Below are positions 1-8,422 of a stretch of 32,723 bases of DNA, one piece after another. Below the pieces are notes generated by a model, which worked only from the letters and a program-made list of their open reading frames with translations, was not told where the DNA came from and ran no database searches. Where the stretch lies: positions 1-32,723 of the forward strand of contig LNFD01000186.1 in assembly GCA_001464255.1 (NCBI GenBank), in the 5' to 3' direction. The DNA comes from Actinomycetales bacterium Ga0077552. GTDB taxonomy: Bacteria; Actinomycetota; Actinomycetes; Actinomycetales; Microbacteriaceae. The position numbers and the translations under genes are program-made. Every line of letters begins with the position of its first letter. Within the stretch, counting starts at the first letter, position 1.

Positions 1-36
1 GCTCGCGGTCAGGAACACCCCCGCGGCGGCGAGGTC

Positions 37-1032
37 TTACTCTTCCGCGGAGGTGCTCAGGTGGTGAGTGAGCCCATCGAGGGCGAGATCTTCAGCGATC
101 CTGACCACGCGCGTGCCTTCCGCCAGAGTGACAATCCGGTCGGTATCGCCGGTAAGCACGGCGTCGCGGAAGGCCTCATGCTCGGCGAGCAGGGGCTCTT
201 TCTTCCGCAGCGCGAAGCGGGTGATGTCGCCTTCGGAGACCCCCCGGAACGAGCTGATCCCGTCCCACGTCTCCGTGACCTCACCGTTCATGTAGTGAGT
301 AAGGTCAGCCGTGAGGGTGTCGACGACAAGGGCACCCTTTTCACCCGTGATGATCGTGGTGCGCTCTTTGAATGGCGTCAGCCAGTTCACCGTGTGCGAC
401 GCGATCGTTCCCTTGCTGAGGGTTCCGACGGCAATGAGCATGTCTTCGTGATCCCGACCCGAGCGGTGGGCGGTTCGGGCGTTCACGCTCACGTAGTCCT
501 GTTGGCTGACCCACGCTGTGAGATCGATGTCGTGTGACGCGAGGTCTTTGATCACTCCCACGTCAGCGATGCGGCCGGGGAATGGCCCCTGGCGCCGCGT
601 CGCGATCTGATAGATGTCTCCGATCAACCCATCGGCGATGCGAACTCGAGCCGATTGCAGGGCCGGATTGTAGCGCTCGATGTGACCCACCCCGCCGATG
701 AGCCCGGCCTGGGTGAACAGGTCACGCAACTCGATCGCCGCCTCGGTGGTGGATGCGACGGGCTTCTCGATGAGGGCATGGATGCCACGCCCCGCGAGCG
801 CCTGCCCGATCGACAGGTGGTATGCCGTCGGGGCCGCGACGACGCAGTAGTCGAAGCCCATGTCAAGAAAGGCCTCGAGATCCTTGATGACCGGGCGGCC
901 CTCGACCGTGGCGGGCACCGAGTCGGCGGGGTCGTATACGCCGAGGAAGTCGACGCCCTCGAGACCGCCCAGCACGCGGCTGTGGTGGCGCCCCATGACG
1001 CCGAGGCCGAGCACTCCGGCGCGCAGTGCCAT
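37..1032 (-). CDS. Gfo/Idh/MocA-family NAD-dependent sugar oxidoreductase (WbpB-like)
   Basis: The 331-residue protein begins with a Rossmann motif, GLGVMG (residues 9-14). It carries the family signature EKPV at 89-92 (Lys90) and a DLASHD stretch at 163-168 whose His167 sits where the catalytic His of Gfo/Idh enzymes lies. The length is typical. Its start codon overlaps the stop of the upstream aminotransferase gene (TGATG), so translation is probably coupled. With the next two genes it forms a WbpB-WbpE-WbpD-like set, in which this enzyme would oxidise C3 of a UDP-N-acetylhexosaminuronate before transamination. The set and its order support that role; the exact substrate is inferred. The gene ends at TAA (39-37). 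The 36 bases to the window edge are too short to call another gene. Confidence 0.88.
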   Translation of the reverse strand: MALRAGVLGLGVMGRHHSRVLGGLEGVDFLGVYDPADSVPATVEGRPVIKDLEAFLDMGFDYCVVAAPTAYHLSIGQALAGRGIHALIEKPVASTTEAAIELRDLFTQAGLIGGVGHIERYNPALQSARVRIADGLIGDIYQIATRRQGPFPGRIADVGVIKDLASHDIDLTAWVSQQDYVSVNARTAHRSGRDHEDMLIAVGTLSKGTIASHTVNWLTPFKERTTIITGEKGALVVDTLTADLTHYMNGEVTETWDGISSFRGVSEGDITRFALRKKEPLLAEHEAFRDAVLTGDTDRIVTLAEGTRVVRIAEDLALDGLTHHLSTSAEE

Positions 1033-2108
1033 CAGCTGCCCGCCTTCGCGACGGCGTTGACGGCCTCGACGATGATGGCGAGCTGACGGCGGCTCAGCGA
1101 AGGGTAAACAGGCAGTGACAGCACCTGCGTCGCCGCCAGCTCGGTCGTCGGCAGGTCGAGAGTCTGTGCGAACGACGGAAGCCGGTGGATGGGCGTCGGG
1201 TAGTACACCCCGCTACCGACGCCGCGCTTGGCGAGCTCGGCTGCGAAGGCGTCACGATCGTGGTCCACGACGCGCACCGTGTACTGGTGGAAGACATGCT
1301 GGGCACCCTCGGCAATGGGGGGCACGACGACGCCGCGGATGTTGGCCGAAAGGAAGGCGGCGTTCTGCTGGCGCTTCGCCGTCCACGCAGGAAGCTTCGT
1401 GAGCTGGACGCGTCCGATTGCGGCGTGGATGTCGGTCATGCGGGTGTTGAAGCCCACCACCTCGTTCTCGTAGCGGCGCTCCATGCCCTGGTTGCGCAAC
1501 ACGCGGATCGCCCGCGCGATCTCGGCGGAGGGGGTGGTCACCATGCCCCCTTCACCCGACGTCATGTTCTTCGTCGGGTAGAACGAGAACGAGGCCGCGA
1601 TTCCCCACGCGCCGACCGGCACTCCGTCAACAGAGGCGAGGTGCGCCTGAGCGGCGTCTTCGAACAGCAGGAGCCCGTGCTTCTCGGCGATGGCCGAGAT
1701 CGCCGTCAGGTCAGCCGGGTGGCCGTACAGGTGCACGGGCATGATGGCCTTCGTGCGGGGTGTGATCGCCGCCTCGATCGCGGCCGGGTCGGCATTGAAG
1801 TGATCGAGCTCGATGTCGACGAAAACAGGAGTGGCGCCGGTCAAGGCGACGGAGTTCGCCGTCGCAGCAAAGCTGAACGACGGCACGATGACCTCGTCGC
1901 CCGGCCCGATGCCAGCGGCGAGGAAGGCCATGTGAAGAGCCGAGGTGCCGGAGTTCAGCGCGACCGACTCGCGGCCGGCGACGTGGGCCGAGAATTCCTT
2001 CTCGAATGCGGCGACTTCGGGGCCCTGTGCGAGCATGCCCGAGCGCATGACGCGGTCAACCGCCCTGCGCTCCTGGCGGCCGATCTCAGGCTTTGCGGCG
2101 GGAATCAT
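1032..2108 (-). CDS. DegT/DnrJ/EryC1/StrS-family PLP sugar aminotransferase (WbpE-like)
   Basis: This 358-residue protein has the full fold-type I sugar aminotransferase pattern. GTSAL at 54-58 binds phosphate, FEDAAQAH around 149-156 carries Asp151 for the pyridine nitrogen, and SFYPTKNMT around 175-183 carries the Schiff-base Lys180, followed by GEGGMV. Enzymes of this class transfer an amino group to a keto sugar nucleotide. Between a Gfo/Idh oxidoreductase and a hexapeptide acetyltransferase, it most likely aminates C3 of a UDP-3-keto-hexosaminuronate. It abuts the acetyltransferase stop codon with no gap and overlaps the next gene by one base, so the three genes form one operon. Other NDP-amino-sugar substrates remain possible. 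Confidence 0.9.
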   Translation of the reverse strand: MIPAAKPEIGRQERRAVDRVMRSGMLAQGPEVAAFEKEFSAHVAGRESVALNSGTSALHMAFLAAGIGPGDEVIVPSFSFAATANSVALTGATPVFVDIELDHFNADPAAIEAAITPRTKAIMPVHLYGHPADLTAISAIAEKHGLLLFEDAAQAHLASVDGVPVGAWGIAASFSFYPTKNMTSGEGGMVTTPSAEIARAIRVLRNQGMERRYENEVVGFNTRMTDIHAAIGRVQLTKLPAWTAKRQQNAAFLSANIRGVVVPPIAEGAQHVFHQYTVRVVDHDRDAFAAELAKRGVGSGVYYPTPIHRLPSFAQTLDLPTTELAATQVLSLPVYPSLSRRQLAIIVEAVNAVAKAGS

Positions 2109-2720
2109 CTATGCAACCTCAATCAGTTCATGGTCATTGGTCTGTCGATACCGCTCCCCGGTGGCCGGGCAGATGTAGATCGCGGGGTCGTGGGGGTCGA
2201 CGGTCAGCGGTTGACCTGCCTTGCCGACCCATCCGATGCGCCGCGCCGGGCTTCCTACTACGAGGGCGAAGTCGGGAACGTCCTTCACCACAACGGCGCC
2301 AGAACCGACGAGCGCCCAACGGCCGATCGTGATGGGCGCAACGCAGGTAGCACTGGCGCCGATCGATGCGCCCTCGCGGATCTCGACGCCGACCGGATGC
2401 CAGTCGGCAGCCGACTTCGGGCTGCCATCGGCGTTGATGGCGCGCGGGAAATGGTCATTGGTGAGCACGACAGCGGGCCCGATGAATACGCCGTTGCCGA
2501 GGCGGGCAGGTTCGTAGACGAGGGCGTAGTTCTGCACTTTGCAGTTATCGCCCATCTCGACGCCCGTGCCCACGTACGCACCTCTGCCCACTATGCAGTT
2601 CTGACCCATGACGACGTCTTCACGCACCTGGGCGTAGTGCCAGATCTTCGACCCGTTGCCGACGGCGGCGTTCTCAGCGACATCCGCTGTTGGATGAAAA
2701 AAGGCCGTCGAATCGCTCAT
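2109..2720 (-). CDS. Left-handed beta-helix sugar N-acetyltransferase (WbpD-like), first gene of the operon
   Basis: The protein has 203 residues from the ATG at 2720. An open frame extends further upstream to 3071, but the 2720 start has a clear AGGAG five nucleotides upstream, and homologous sequence (FHPTADV...KIWHYAQV) starts immediately after it. Hexapeptide repeats ([IVL]GxxxxV type) run through most of the protein. The segment FIGPAVVLTNDHFPRA and the end GSPARRIGWVGKAG closely resemble WbpD/WlbB-type UDP-2-acetamido-3-amino-uronate N-acetyltransferases. The C-terminal tail has a CPATGERYR stretch. It would use acetyl-CoA to acetylate the 3-amino group made by the downstream aminotransferase. 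The UDP-GlcNAc 6-dehydrogenase that should start this route is not in the window. Confidence 0.88.
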   Translation of the reverse strand: MSDSTAFFHPTADVAENAAVGNGSKIWHYAQVREDVVMGQNCIVGRGAYVGTGVEMGDNCKVQNYALVYEPARLGNGVFIGPAVVLTNDHFPRAINADGSPKSAADWHPVGVEIREGASIGASATCVAPITIGRWALVGSGAVVVKDVPDFALVVGSPARRIGWVGKAGQPLTVDPHDPAIYICPATGERYRQTNDHELIEVA

Positions 2721-3025
2721 GAGACTCCTGCACAAACTGAACCCGCTGGGGTGCCGAACTGAGGGGGAGAGATAGATTCCGGCGGCGCGCGCCCGCTTCG
2801 ATCGGAAGTCCTGTCGTGAGCCCAATACTAGCGTCGCTTCCCGTGGTCGAGCCCCACGCGGCCGTGACCCGAGTGCTCTGTGGTGCTGGCCGCGAACGTG
2901 TCGGCGCTGGGCTCGTTCGAGCTGTGTTTGAGAAGAGACACAAGTTGCGAAGGCTGGTGCGGTCGAGTTGTCACGGCCGCCACAACGGTCTGGGTGTTCG
3001 GTGGTGCCTGTCGTAACGTCTCGGC
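2721..3025. other. 305-bp intergenic region between divergent genes
   Basis: No convincing gene is present; the short open frames here lack Shine-Dalgarno sites and recognisable motifs. The left end holds the AGGAG site of the WbpD-like gene. The right end holds TAACGT, which fits a leaderless promoter for the acyl-CoA dehydrogenase. I could not identify a confident -35/-10 pair for the minus-strand operon. Confidence 0.6.
3014..3019 (+). promoter_or_regulatory. Putative -10 element (leaderless) of the acyl-CoA dehydrogenase gene
   Basis: TAACGT fits the actinobacterial TANNNT -10 pattern and is separated from the ATG at 3026 by six bases, so transcription would start at or next to the A of the start codon. 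There is no Shine-Dalgarno site here. No good -35 is visible. Confidence 0.5.
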
Positions 3026-4204
3026 ATGACATTTCCCACTCTCGCCAGCGACTTCTACGGCTTCGAGGCACAGCTCGCCGACCACGAGAGAGACGCGCTC
3101 GTGCGTCTGCGCTCGTTCCTGGAGGCCGACGTCAAGCCGGTCGTTAACGACTACTGGGATCGCGCCGAGTTCCCTCGCCAGATCCTGCCCGGCCTGCACC
3201 AGCAGCAGGTCTTCGGCAACCTGTGGGACGAGACGAAGGCGGGCGACTACAGTGCTGTCTACGGCGGCTGGACGGCGCTCGAGCTCGCGCGCGTCGACGC
3301 GAGCGTCGCGACCTATGTGGGCGTGCAGAACGGCCTGGCCATGGGCTCGATCGGCGTCGCCGGTTCGCCCGAGCAGCGCGCCGAGTGGCTGCCGAAACTC
3401 AACACCGGCGAGGTCATCGGCGCCTTCGGGCTCACCGAGCCGCTCTCGGGCAGCGACTCGGCCCAGGGCCTTCGCACGACGGCGACGCGCGACGGCGACG
3501 AGTGGGTGCTGAACGGCAGCAAACGCTGGATCGGCAACGCCACCTGGAGCGACATCACCATCATCTGGGCCAAGAGCACGGATGACGGCCAGGTGAAGGG
3601 CTTCATCGTGCCGACGAGCACGACCGGGTACACGGCCACGAAGATCGAGCGCAAGCAGGCGCTGCGCATCGTGCAGAACGCCGACATCACGCTCGAGAAC
3701 GTGCGCGTGCCCGAGTCGCACCGCTTGCAGAACGCGAACTCGTTCCGCGACACAGCCGCCGTGCTGCGCCTGACCCGCGCCGAGGTGGCCTGGGCCGCTG
3801 TCGGCACGGCGATCGGCGCCTACGAGGCCGCGGTCGACTACGCGAAGAGCCGCCAGCAGTTCGGCAAGCCCATCGCGAGCCACCAGCTCGTGCAAGACCT
3901 GCTGAGCCGCAGCCTCGGCAACATCACGGCGAGCATCGCGCTCTGCTCGCGCGTCTCGCAGATGCTCGACCAGGGCGTGCAGCGCGACGAGCACGCCTCG
4001 CTCGCCAAGGCCTTCGCGACCACGGCCATGCGTGAGACGGTCGGCCTGTGCCGCGAGCTTCTTGGCGGCAACGGCATCGTGCTCGATTACGACGTCGCGC
4101 GATTCCACGCCGACGCCGAGGCGCTCTACAGCTACGAGGGCACGCGCGAGATGAACAGTCTTATCGTCGGCCGCGCCATCACGGGGATGGGCGCCTTCGT
4201 CTGA
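3026..4204 (+). CDS. Acyl-CoA dehydrogenase, glutaryl-CoA dehydrogenase-like
   Basis: The 392-residue flavoprotein has the acyl-CoA dehydrogenase layout: N-terminal helical domain, FAD-contacting GAFGLTEPLSGSD around 133-145, a central beta domain with NGSKRWIGNA, and a C-terminal helical domain. The catalytic base is Glu371 in YSYEGT, at the position and in the context typical of glutaryl-CoA dehydrogenases (YEGT near the end) rather than medium-chain enzymes. It probably oxidises glutaryl-CoA with decarboxylation, in lysine or tryptophan catabolism. Other short-chain substrates cannot be excluded. It stands alone between glycan blocks, divergent from the WbpD-like gene and convergent with the methyltransferase-glycosyltransferase gene, 36 bp away. 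No electron-transfer flavoprotein gene is nearby. Confidence 0.87.
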   Translation: MTFPTLASDFYGFEAQLADHERDALVRLRSFLEADVKPVVNDYWDRAEFPRQILPGLHQQQVFGNLWDETKAGDYSAVYGGWTALELARVDASVATYVGVQNGLAMGSIGVAGSPEQRAEWLPKLNTGEVIGAFGLTEPLSGSDSAQGLRTTATRDGDEWVLNGSKRWIGNATWSDITIIWAKSTDDGQVKGFIVPTSTTGYTATKIERKQALRIVQNADITLENVRVPESHRLQNANSFRDTAAVLRLTRAEVAWAAVGTAIGAYEAAVDYAKSRQQFGKPIASHQLVQDLLSRSLGNITASIALCSRVSQMLDQGVQRDEHASLAKAFATTAMRETVGLCRELLGGNGIVLDYDVARFHADAEALYSYEGTREMNSLIVGRAITGMGAFV

Positions 4205-4240
4205 TCGTCGCTCAGCCTCGCACCGGTCGGCGCGCAGAGA

Positions 4241-7024
4241 TCACTGGCCGCTGGTGGGCACGTGTCCTGAGTTTCGGGGAAGGCCGAGCCAGCGGGGTCG
4301 CCCTCCAGAATCGATCGACCACGACGACGTGTCGCGTTCACGCGCGAAAGACCGCCCCACGGCATTCATCATCATCGGCGGGAGAACACGTGCGCGCAGG
4401 CTGAGGGGAACCTGCGTCAGTAGCCGCATGGTGCGCCGCATCGCCGTCGGACGCCTCATGAGCGCAAGACCGACCCGGCGACGTGCTGTGACATCACGCG
4501 CGAGCGGCAGCAGGCGGGACACCACCCAGGCGATCTCGCGCGCGAGCTGATCATCGCCCGCGACGAGCGCGGTGAAGTAGTCGGAAACGGTGGACTGCAG
4601 CAATCGAGGCGCCGCTGCCTCAGCGATCGATGGCTGAGTGTCGGTGAGGGGGAAACGATCGACAAGCAATTGCAGGTACACCAGCCGACTGCGGAGAAAT
4701 GCAACCGACGAGGAAGCGTTGGCCGTGTGCGTGCGGTAGCGGATGCGCACCCGCGGCTGCACCGCGATCGAGTAGCCGCGACGGTAGAGCCGCAGATACA
4801 GCTCATCGTCTTCGTACCCGGAGAGGCGACGGTCGAAGCCCCGCACCTGCATCAGAGCGCTGCGGCGCATGAGACTCGCTGAGGGCAGGGCCATGATGTC
4901 GGCGTGCACGATCGAGGGCACGGTGCGTCGGTCGATGACGACGCGTGTCTCGCTGAGGTAGGAGCCGACGAGAGTCTCACCGTCGGCGTCGATGAGGTCG
5001 AAATCGCCGAACACCCAGGCCAACGACGGGTCGCTTGCAAGGGTCTCGTGAAGCACCGCGAGGTGATCGGGCCGCCACACATCGTCTTGGTCCAGAAAGG
5101 CCACGTACTCGCCGCGCGCCGCACGAATACCCGTGTTGCGGGCAGCGCTCTGACCGGCGTTGCCCTGGCGCAGGATGCGAAGGTCGAACGGCAGCGTGAG
5201 TCTCTCGACGAGCGCCACAGAGTTGTCGGGTGAGCCGTCATCGACAACGATGACCTCACGAGGCGGATGGGTCTGCGCGGCGATCGACTCGAGCGCCTCT
5301 TGCACGTAGCGTTCACCTCTGTACAGGGCCATGATGACCGAGATGCCGCCCGGTTCCGACTCGCTGTGGGTGCTCTCCCAGAGGATGGCCTCATGCTCGG
5401 GACCGGGCATGGGGACGACCGAGGGGATCGCCTCGGCCTGCAGCTTGCCGATCTCGTCGCGCAGCCCGCGGAACCGCTCGGCGGCCATCTCGAGCCAGGA
5501 GCCGGGGAGGAGGGCCCGACGCGCCTCGAGCACCTGCTCGGCTGCCGACGCCCACTGGGTCGCGCACCATCGGTCGCCACGAGCGGCCGCTGAGCGGCTG
5601 AGAAGGTAGGCACCGTCGAGCGCTGCGATCACCCTTTGCTCATCGTCGGCAGCACCGAGCTCGACGATGGCGGCAGCGAGCTCACCGAGATTGCGGTCGA
5701 ACAGGGTGTTCTGCCCGACCGACGCGGCCTCGACATGGAGCCGAACCGTCCACAGTCCGTGGTCGACGACCGCACCCGCATCGACCAGCCGCGCCCAGAG
5801 TTCCGCCGCGGCGGGGGGGTCGGTGTGCAGCAAGGCAAGAGCTCGATGCGGCCGTGACTCTGCTTCGATGATGCGCGAATCACCGTCGAACACGTGAAAC
5901 CGGCGTCGCTTGTCATCGACCGCTGCCTCGGCGAGGGAAAAGTACGCGAGGGCTTCGGCCCACTCGGTGCGATGCACGACGCGACGCATGCCGCACGCGA
6001 ACGCGGCAGGAGAGAGCAGAACCGGGAGCGCCTCTCCCGCAGCGATGCGGTGCAAGACTGCCTGCGGGTCGGCAAGATCGACCTCATGAGCCTCAATAAT
6101 CGTCGCGATCATTGCGCGCTCCTCGTCGGCCGCATCGAGGCCCTGGTTGACGAGGGTGCGATACCGGCGCACGGCCATGGCGGCGCGCAGGAGGGCGGGG
6201 CTGATCGGATCGTCGGCAATGCCACCGAGGAAAGCGGCAAGCTGGTCGGGGCTCGGACCGGTTGAGGTGACCGACAGTTCGCGGCCCGGTTCACGAGTGG
6301 CCGCGGCGTAGAGGGTCGGTCCGTCGCGCACCACGGTCGCGCTGCCGAAACCGCTGTCGGCGAGCAGCTCGCGCAGGGCATCCGCTGACGCAAGGAATAG
6401 GTGGCCCCCCGGGCCGACCGCCTGAGTCGCCGCGCTCTCGGTCGCGGGCTTCACGATCTCAGCCGCTGGCGTCGACAGCAACAACACGCCGCCGGGGGCG
6501 AGGTGCACTCGCATTCCGTGCAAGAACGCGCGGGGGTCGGGCACGTGCTCGATGACCTCTGAGGCGAGAATGACGTCGAACGTGCGGCCAAGGGTCGTCT
6601 CGGCGGTGACGTACTGCTCGAGAATCTCGACACCGAGCTCGTGTGCGCCGCGTCGCCCCGAGTACGAGGGCTCGACGCCGACTGCCTGCCAGCCGAGCAC
6701 GTCGCGTGCGTAACGAACGGCGAAGCCGTAGTTGGCCCCCACATCGAGAAAGCGTGTGCCGGGCCCTCGGTCGACGCGGTACAGGTTCTGCAGAATCACG
6801 TCGATGCCCGCTTCGGATTGCAGGTAGTGGTCGACGAACTGGTCGTCGGCCTCGCCGTAGACCTCGCCTCCGTGAACGGTGATCGAGCCGCACTCGTCGC
6901 ACAGCGTGCCGAACATCGGGGTGCCGACCACGGTGGTCGAGTGGAAGAGCGCCTCCCCGTTGCACTCGGTGTCGCAGGGGATGCAACGGGCGCGGGTACG
7001 GCCACTCGTCCAGTTCAAGCTCAT
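4241..7024 (-). CDS. Fused SAM-dependent methyltransferase and family 2 glycosyltransferase
   Basis: Read from the ATG at 7024 the protein has 927 residues; longer frames would run into the divergent ligase gene. Residues 14-45 carry two CxxC pairs (Cys14/Cys17, Cys42/Cys45), a possible zinc knuckle. Residues 85-240 form a class I methyltransferase: FLDVGANYG at 92-100, Glu118 in VGVEPS, and SEVIEHVPDP around 155-164. Residues 250-550 are a helical linker that I do not recognise. Residues 560-790 are a GT-A family 2 glycosyltransferase: ISVIMALYRG, VVDDGSPDNS around 593-602, the metal motif in FLDQDDVW (643-650), and GYEDDELYLRL near 736-746. A basic C-terminal tail follows. It probably adds and methylates a sugar on a surface glycan in the cytoplasm. 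The Shine-Dalgarno site is weak (GAGAG). Both domains look intact; donor and acceptor are unknown. Confidence 0.85.
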   Translation of the reverse strand: MSLNWTSGRTRARCIPCDTECNGEALFHSTTVVGTPMFGTLCDECGSITVHGGEVYGEADDQFVDHYLQSEAGIDVILQNLYRVDRGPGTRFLDVGANYGFAVRYARDVLGWQAVGVEPSYSGRRGAHELGVEILEQYVTAETTLGRTFDVILASEVIEHVPDPRAFLHGMRVHLAPGGVLLLSTPAAEIVKPATESAATQAVGPGGHLFLASADALRELLADSGFGSATVVRDGPTLYAAATREPGRELSVTSTGPSPDQLAAFLGGIADDPISPALLRAAMAVRRYRTLVNQGLDAADEERAMIATIIEAHEVDLADPQAVLHRIAAGEALPVLLSPAAFACGMRRVVHRTEWAEALAYFSLAEAAVDDKRRRFHVFDGDSRIIEAESRPHRALALLHTDPPAAAELWARLVDAGAVVDHGLWTVRLHVEAASVGQNTLFDRNLGELAAAIVELGAADDEQRVIAALDGAYLLSRSAAARGDRWCATQWASAAEQVLEARRALLPGSWLEMAAERFRGLRDEIGKLQAEAIPSVVPMPGPEHEAILWESTHSESEPGGISVIMALYRGERYVQEALESIAAQTHPPREVIVVDDGSPDNSVALVERLTLPFDLRILRQGNAGQSAARNTGIRAARGEYVAFLDQDDVWRPDHLAVLHETLASDPSLAWVFGDFDLIDADGETLVGSYLSETRVVIDRRTVPSIVHADIMALPSASLMRRSALMQVRGFDRRLSGYEDDELYLRLYRRGYSIAVQPRVRIRYRTHTANASSSVAFLRSRLVYLQLLVDRFPLTDTQPSIAEAAAPRLLQSTVSDYFTALVAGDDQLAREIAWVVSRLLPLARDVTARRRVGLALMRRPTAMRRTMRLLTQVPLSLRARVLPPMMMNAVGRSFARERDTSSWSIDSGGRPRWLGLPRNSGHVPTSGQ

Positions 7025-7099
7025 CTGCGGTCTCTCGTCATCGTGTGGCGGTGATGTGGCGAGCCAGGCACCCGCCGTGTGGCGCGTCTGGCGCGCCGG

Positions 7100-7105
7100 T
7101 AAGCT
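7100..7105 (+). promoter_or_regulatory. Putative -10 element (leaderless) of the first ligase gene
   Basis: TAAGCT, six bases before the ATG at 7112, fits TANNNT at the spacing expected for a leaderless transcript. No ribosome binding site lies between it and the start codon. Confidence 0.5.
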
Positions 7106-7111
7106 CGTGGC

Positions 7112-8422
7112 ATGACGTGGCTCCGCGAACGGCGCGTGGCCCTCGCCGCCCTCACGTTCTTCACTCTGCTGGCGGGCGACGCCTGGCGCAACACCATCAG
7201 CTGGTACGGCTGGGGGCTCGTCGCCCTCGCCATCATCGTACTGTGGGCGCTCGTCGCGATTCGTCTGCGGGTCGACCTGCGGCGCATCCCGATCGCCCTC
7301 GGCACGCTGCTCGCCGTCATGGTCGCCTCGATCGTGTGGTCGGTCTACCCGGGCGCCACCGCGGTCGCCCTGCTGACGACGCTCGCGACCGTCGCGGTGG
7401 GCGCGATCATGGCGCACACCGTCTCGCTCGAGCAGCTGCTGCGCGCGCTCGGGGTCGCCCTGCGCTGGATCCTCGGGCTCTCGCTCGCCTTCGAGCTCGT
7501 CGTCGCGGCGATCATCCAGCGCCCCGTGCTGCCGCTCTGGGTGTCGTGGGAGGAGCCGTTCCCGAAGGCCTTCTACTGGTCGCGGGCGCTGCTGTTCGAG
7601 GGCGGGCGCATCCAGGGAATCCCGGGCAACGCCAACCTGCTGGCCTTCGCCGCACTCATCGCCGTCATCGTCTTCGGCATCCAGTTGGCCGAGCGCCGCG
7701 TGGGCGCCGCGGCGGGCTGGGGCTGGCTCGGTGCGGCGCTGCTCACTCTCGCCCTGACCCGCTCATCGACCGTCCTCGTGGCGGGCCTCGCCGCACTCGT
7801 CGCCCTCGCGGTGCTGCTGCTCGCCCGCCGGCTCACGATGCGCGGCCGGCTGACGCTCTACGGCCTCACGGCGGCGGCCGCGGCGGGCGCTGTCGTGCTC
7901 GCGCTCGTCTTCCGCGAGACCCTGCTCGACCTCGTCGGCCGCAGCGACGACCTCACCGGCCGCCTCGACATCTGGGCCGCCGTCATCGGTCTCGCGGAGC
8001 AGCGGCCCGTGCTCGGCTGGGGTTGGGTGAGCTACTGGGCGCCGTGGGTCGAGCCCTTCGACGACCTCGTGATCATCGACGGCGTGCGCTACCTGCAGGC
8101 GCACAACGCCTGGCTCGACGTGCTCATGCAGCTCGGGTGGGTCGGGCTCGTCGTCTTCACGATCCTCGTCGTCACGACGGGCGCGCGCGTGCTGTCGTGG
8201 TCGGTGGATGCCCCGCTCGGCAACCCCGCCCCCACCGCCGCGCTGCGCCTGCTGCCGGCCCTGCTGCTCACGGTGCTGCTCGTGCACAGCCTCGCCGAGT
8301 CGCGCCTGCTCATTGAGGCGGGGCTCGTGCTGCTCGTGTACCTCGCGGTCGCGAGCCGCGTGCGGGGCGTCACGGTGCCGCCGACGCGCATCCTCGCCGC
8401 CCCGGGGGCCGAGTCCGCATGA
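7112..8422 (+). CDS. O-antigen ligase/polymerase-like membrane protein, paralogue 1
   Basis: The 436-residue protein consists of about ten to twelve hydrophobic segments with one larger extracytoplasmic loop near 290-330. This is the pattern of the Wzy/WaaL (O-antigen ligase, PF04932-type) superfamily. The loop region contains TGRLDIW, PVLGWGW and AHNAWLDVLMQLGWVGL. His331 in AHNAW matches the conserved His that is essential in WaaL-type enzymes. It probably polymerises or ligates lipid-linked glycan outside the membrane. The next gene overlaps it by four bases (ATGA, 8419-8422) and encodes a paralogue, so the two are co-translated. Polymerase versus ligase activity cannot be told from sequence alone. 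Confidence 0.8.
   Translation: MTWLRERRVALAALTFFTLLAGDAWRNTISWYGWGLVALAIIVLWALVAIRLRVDLRRIPIALGTLLAVMVASIVWSVYPGATAVALLTTLATVAVGAIMAHTVSLEQLLRALGVALRWILGLSLAFELVVAAIIQRPVLPLWVSWEEPFPKAFYWSRALLFEGGRIQGIPGNANLLAFAALIAVIVFGIQLAERRVGAAAGWGWLGAALLTLALTRSSTVLVAGLAALVALAVLLLARRLTMRGRLTLYGLTAAAAAGAVVLALVFRETLLDLVGRSDDLTGRLDIWAAVIGLAEQRPVLGWGWVSYWAPWVEPFDDLVIIDGVRYLQAHNAWLDVLMQLGWVGLVVFTILVVTTGARVLSWSVDAPLGNPAPTAALRLLPALLLTVLLVHSLAESRLLIEAGLVLLVYLAVASRVRGVTVPPTRILAAPGAESA

Noticed and set aside
1185..2762. A 525-codon open frame on the plus strand opposite the aminotransferase and acetyltransferase
   Set aside because: The opposite strand encodes two clear enzymes with intact motifs; this frame has none.
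2721..3071. N-terminal extension of the WbpD-like acetyltransferase to 3071
   Set aside because: The extension would cover the start of the divergent dehydrogenase gene. The ATG at 2720 has AGGAG at proper spacing and the conserved sequence begins there.
2828..4108. A 426-codon minus-strand frame opposite the acyl-CoA dehydrogenase
   Set aside because: The composition is Arg/Ala/Val/Asp-rich with no domain, and the plus strand has a complete enzyme.
7025..7417. N-terminal extension of the methyltransferase-glycosyltransferase to 7417
   Set aside because: It would overlap the first ligase gene by 300 bp, and the added residues are Arg/Asp/Glu low-complexity.
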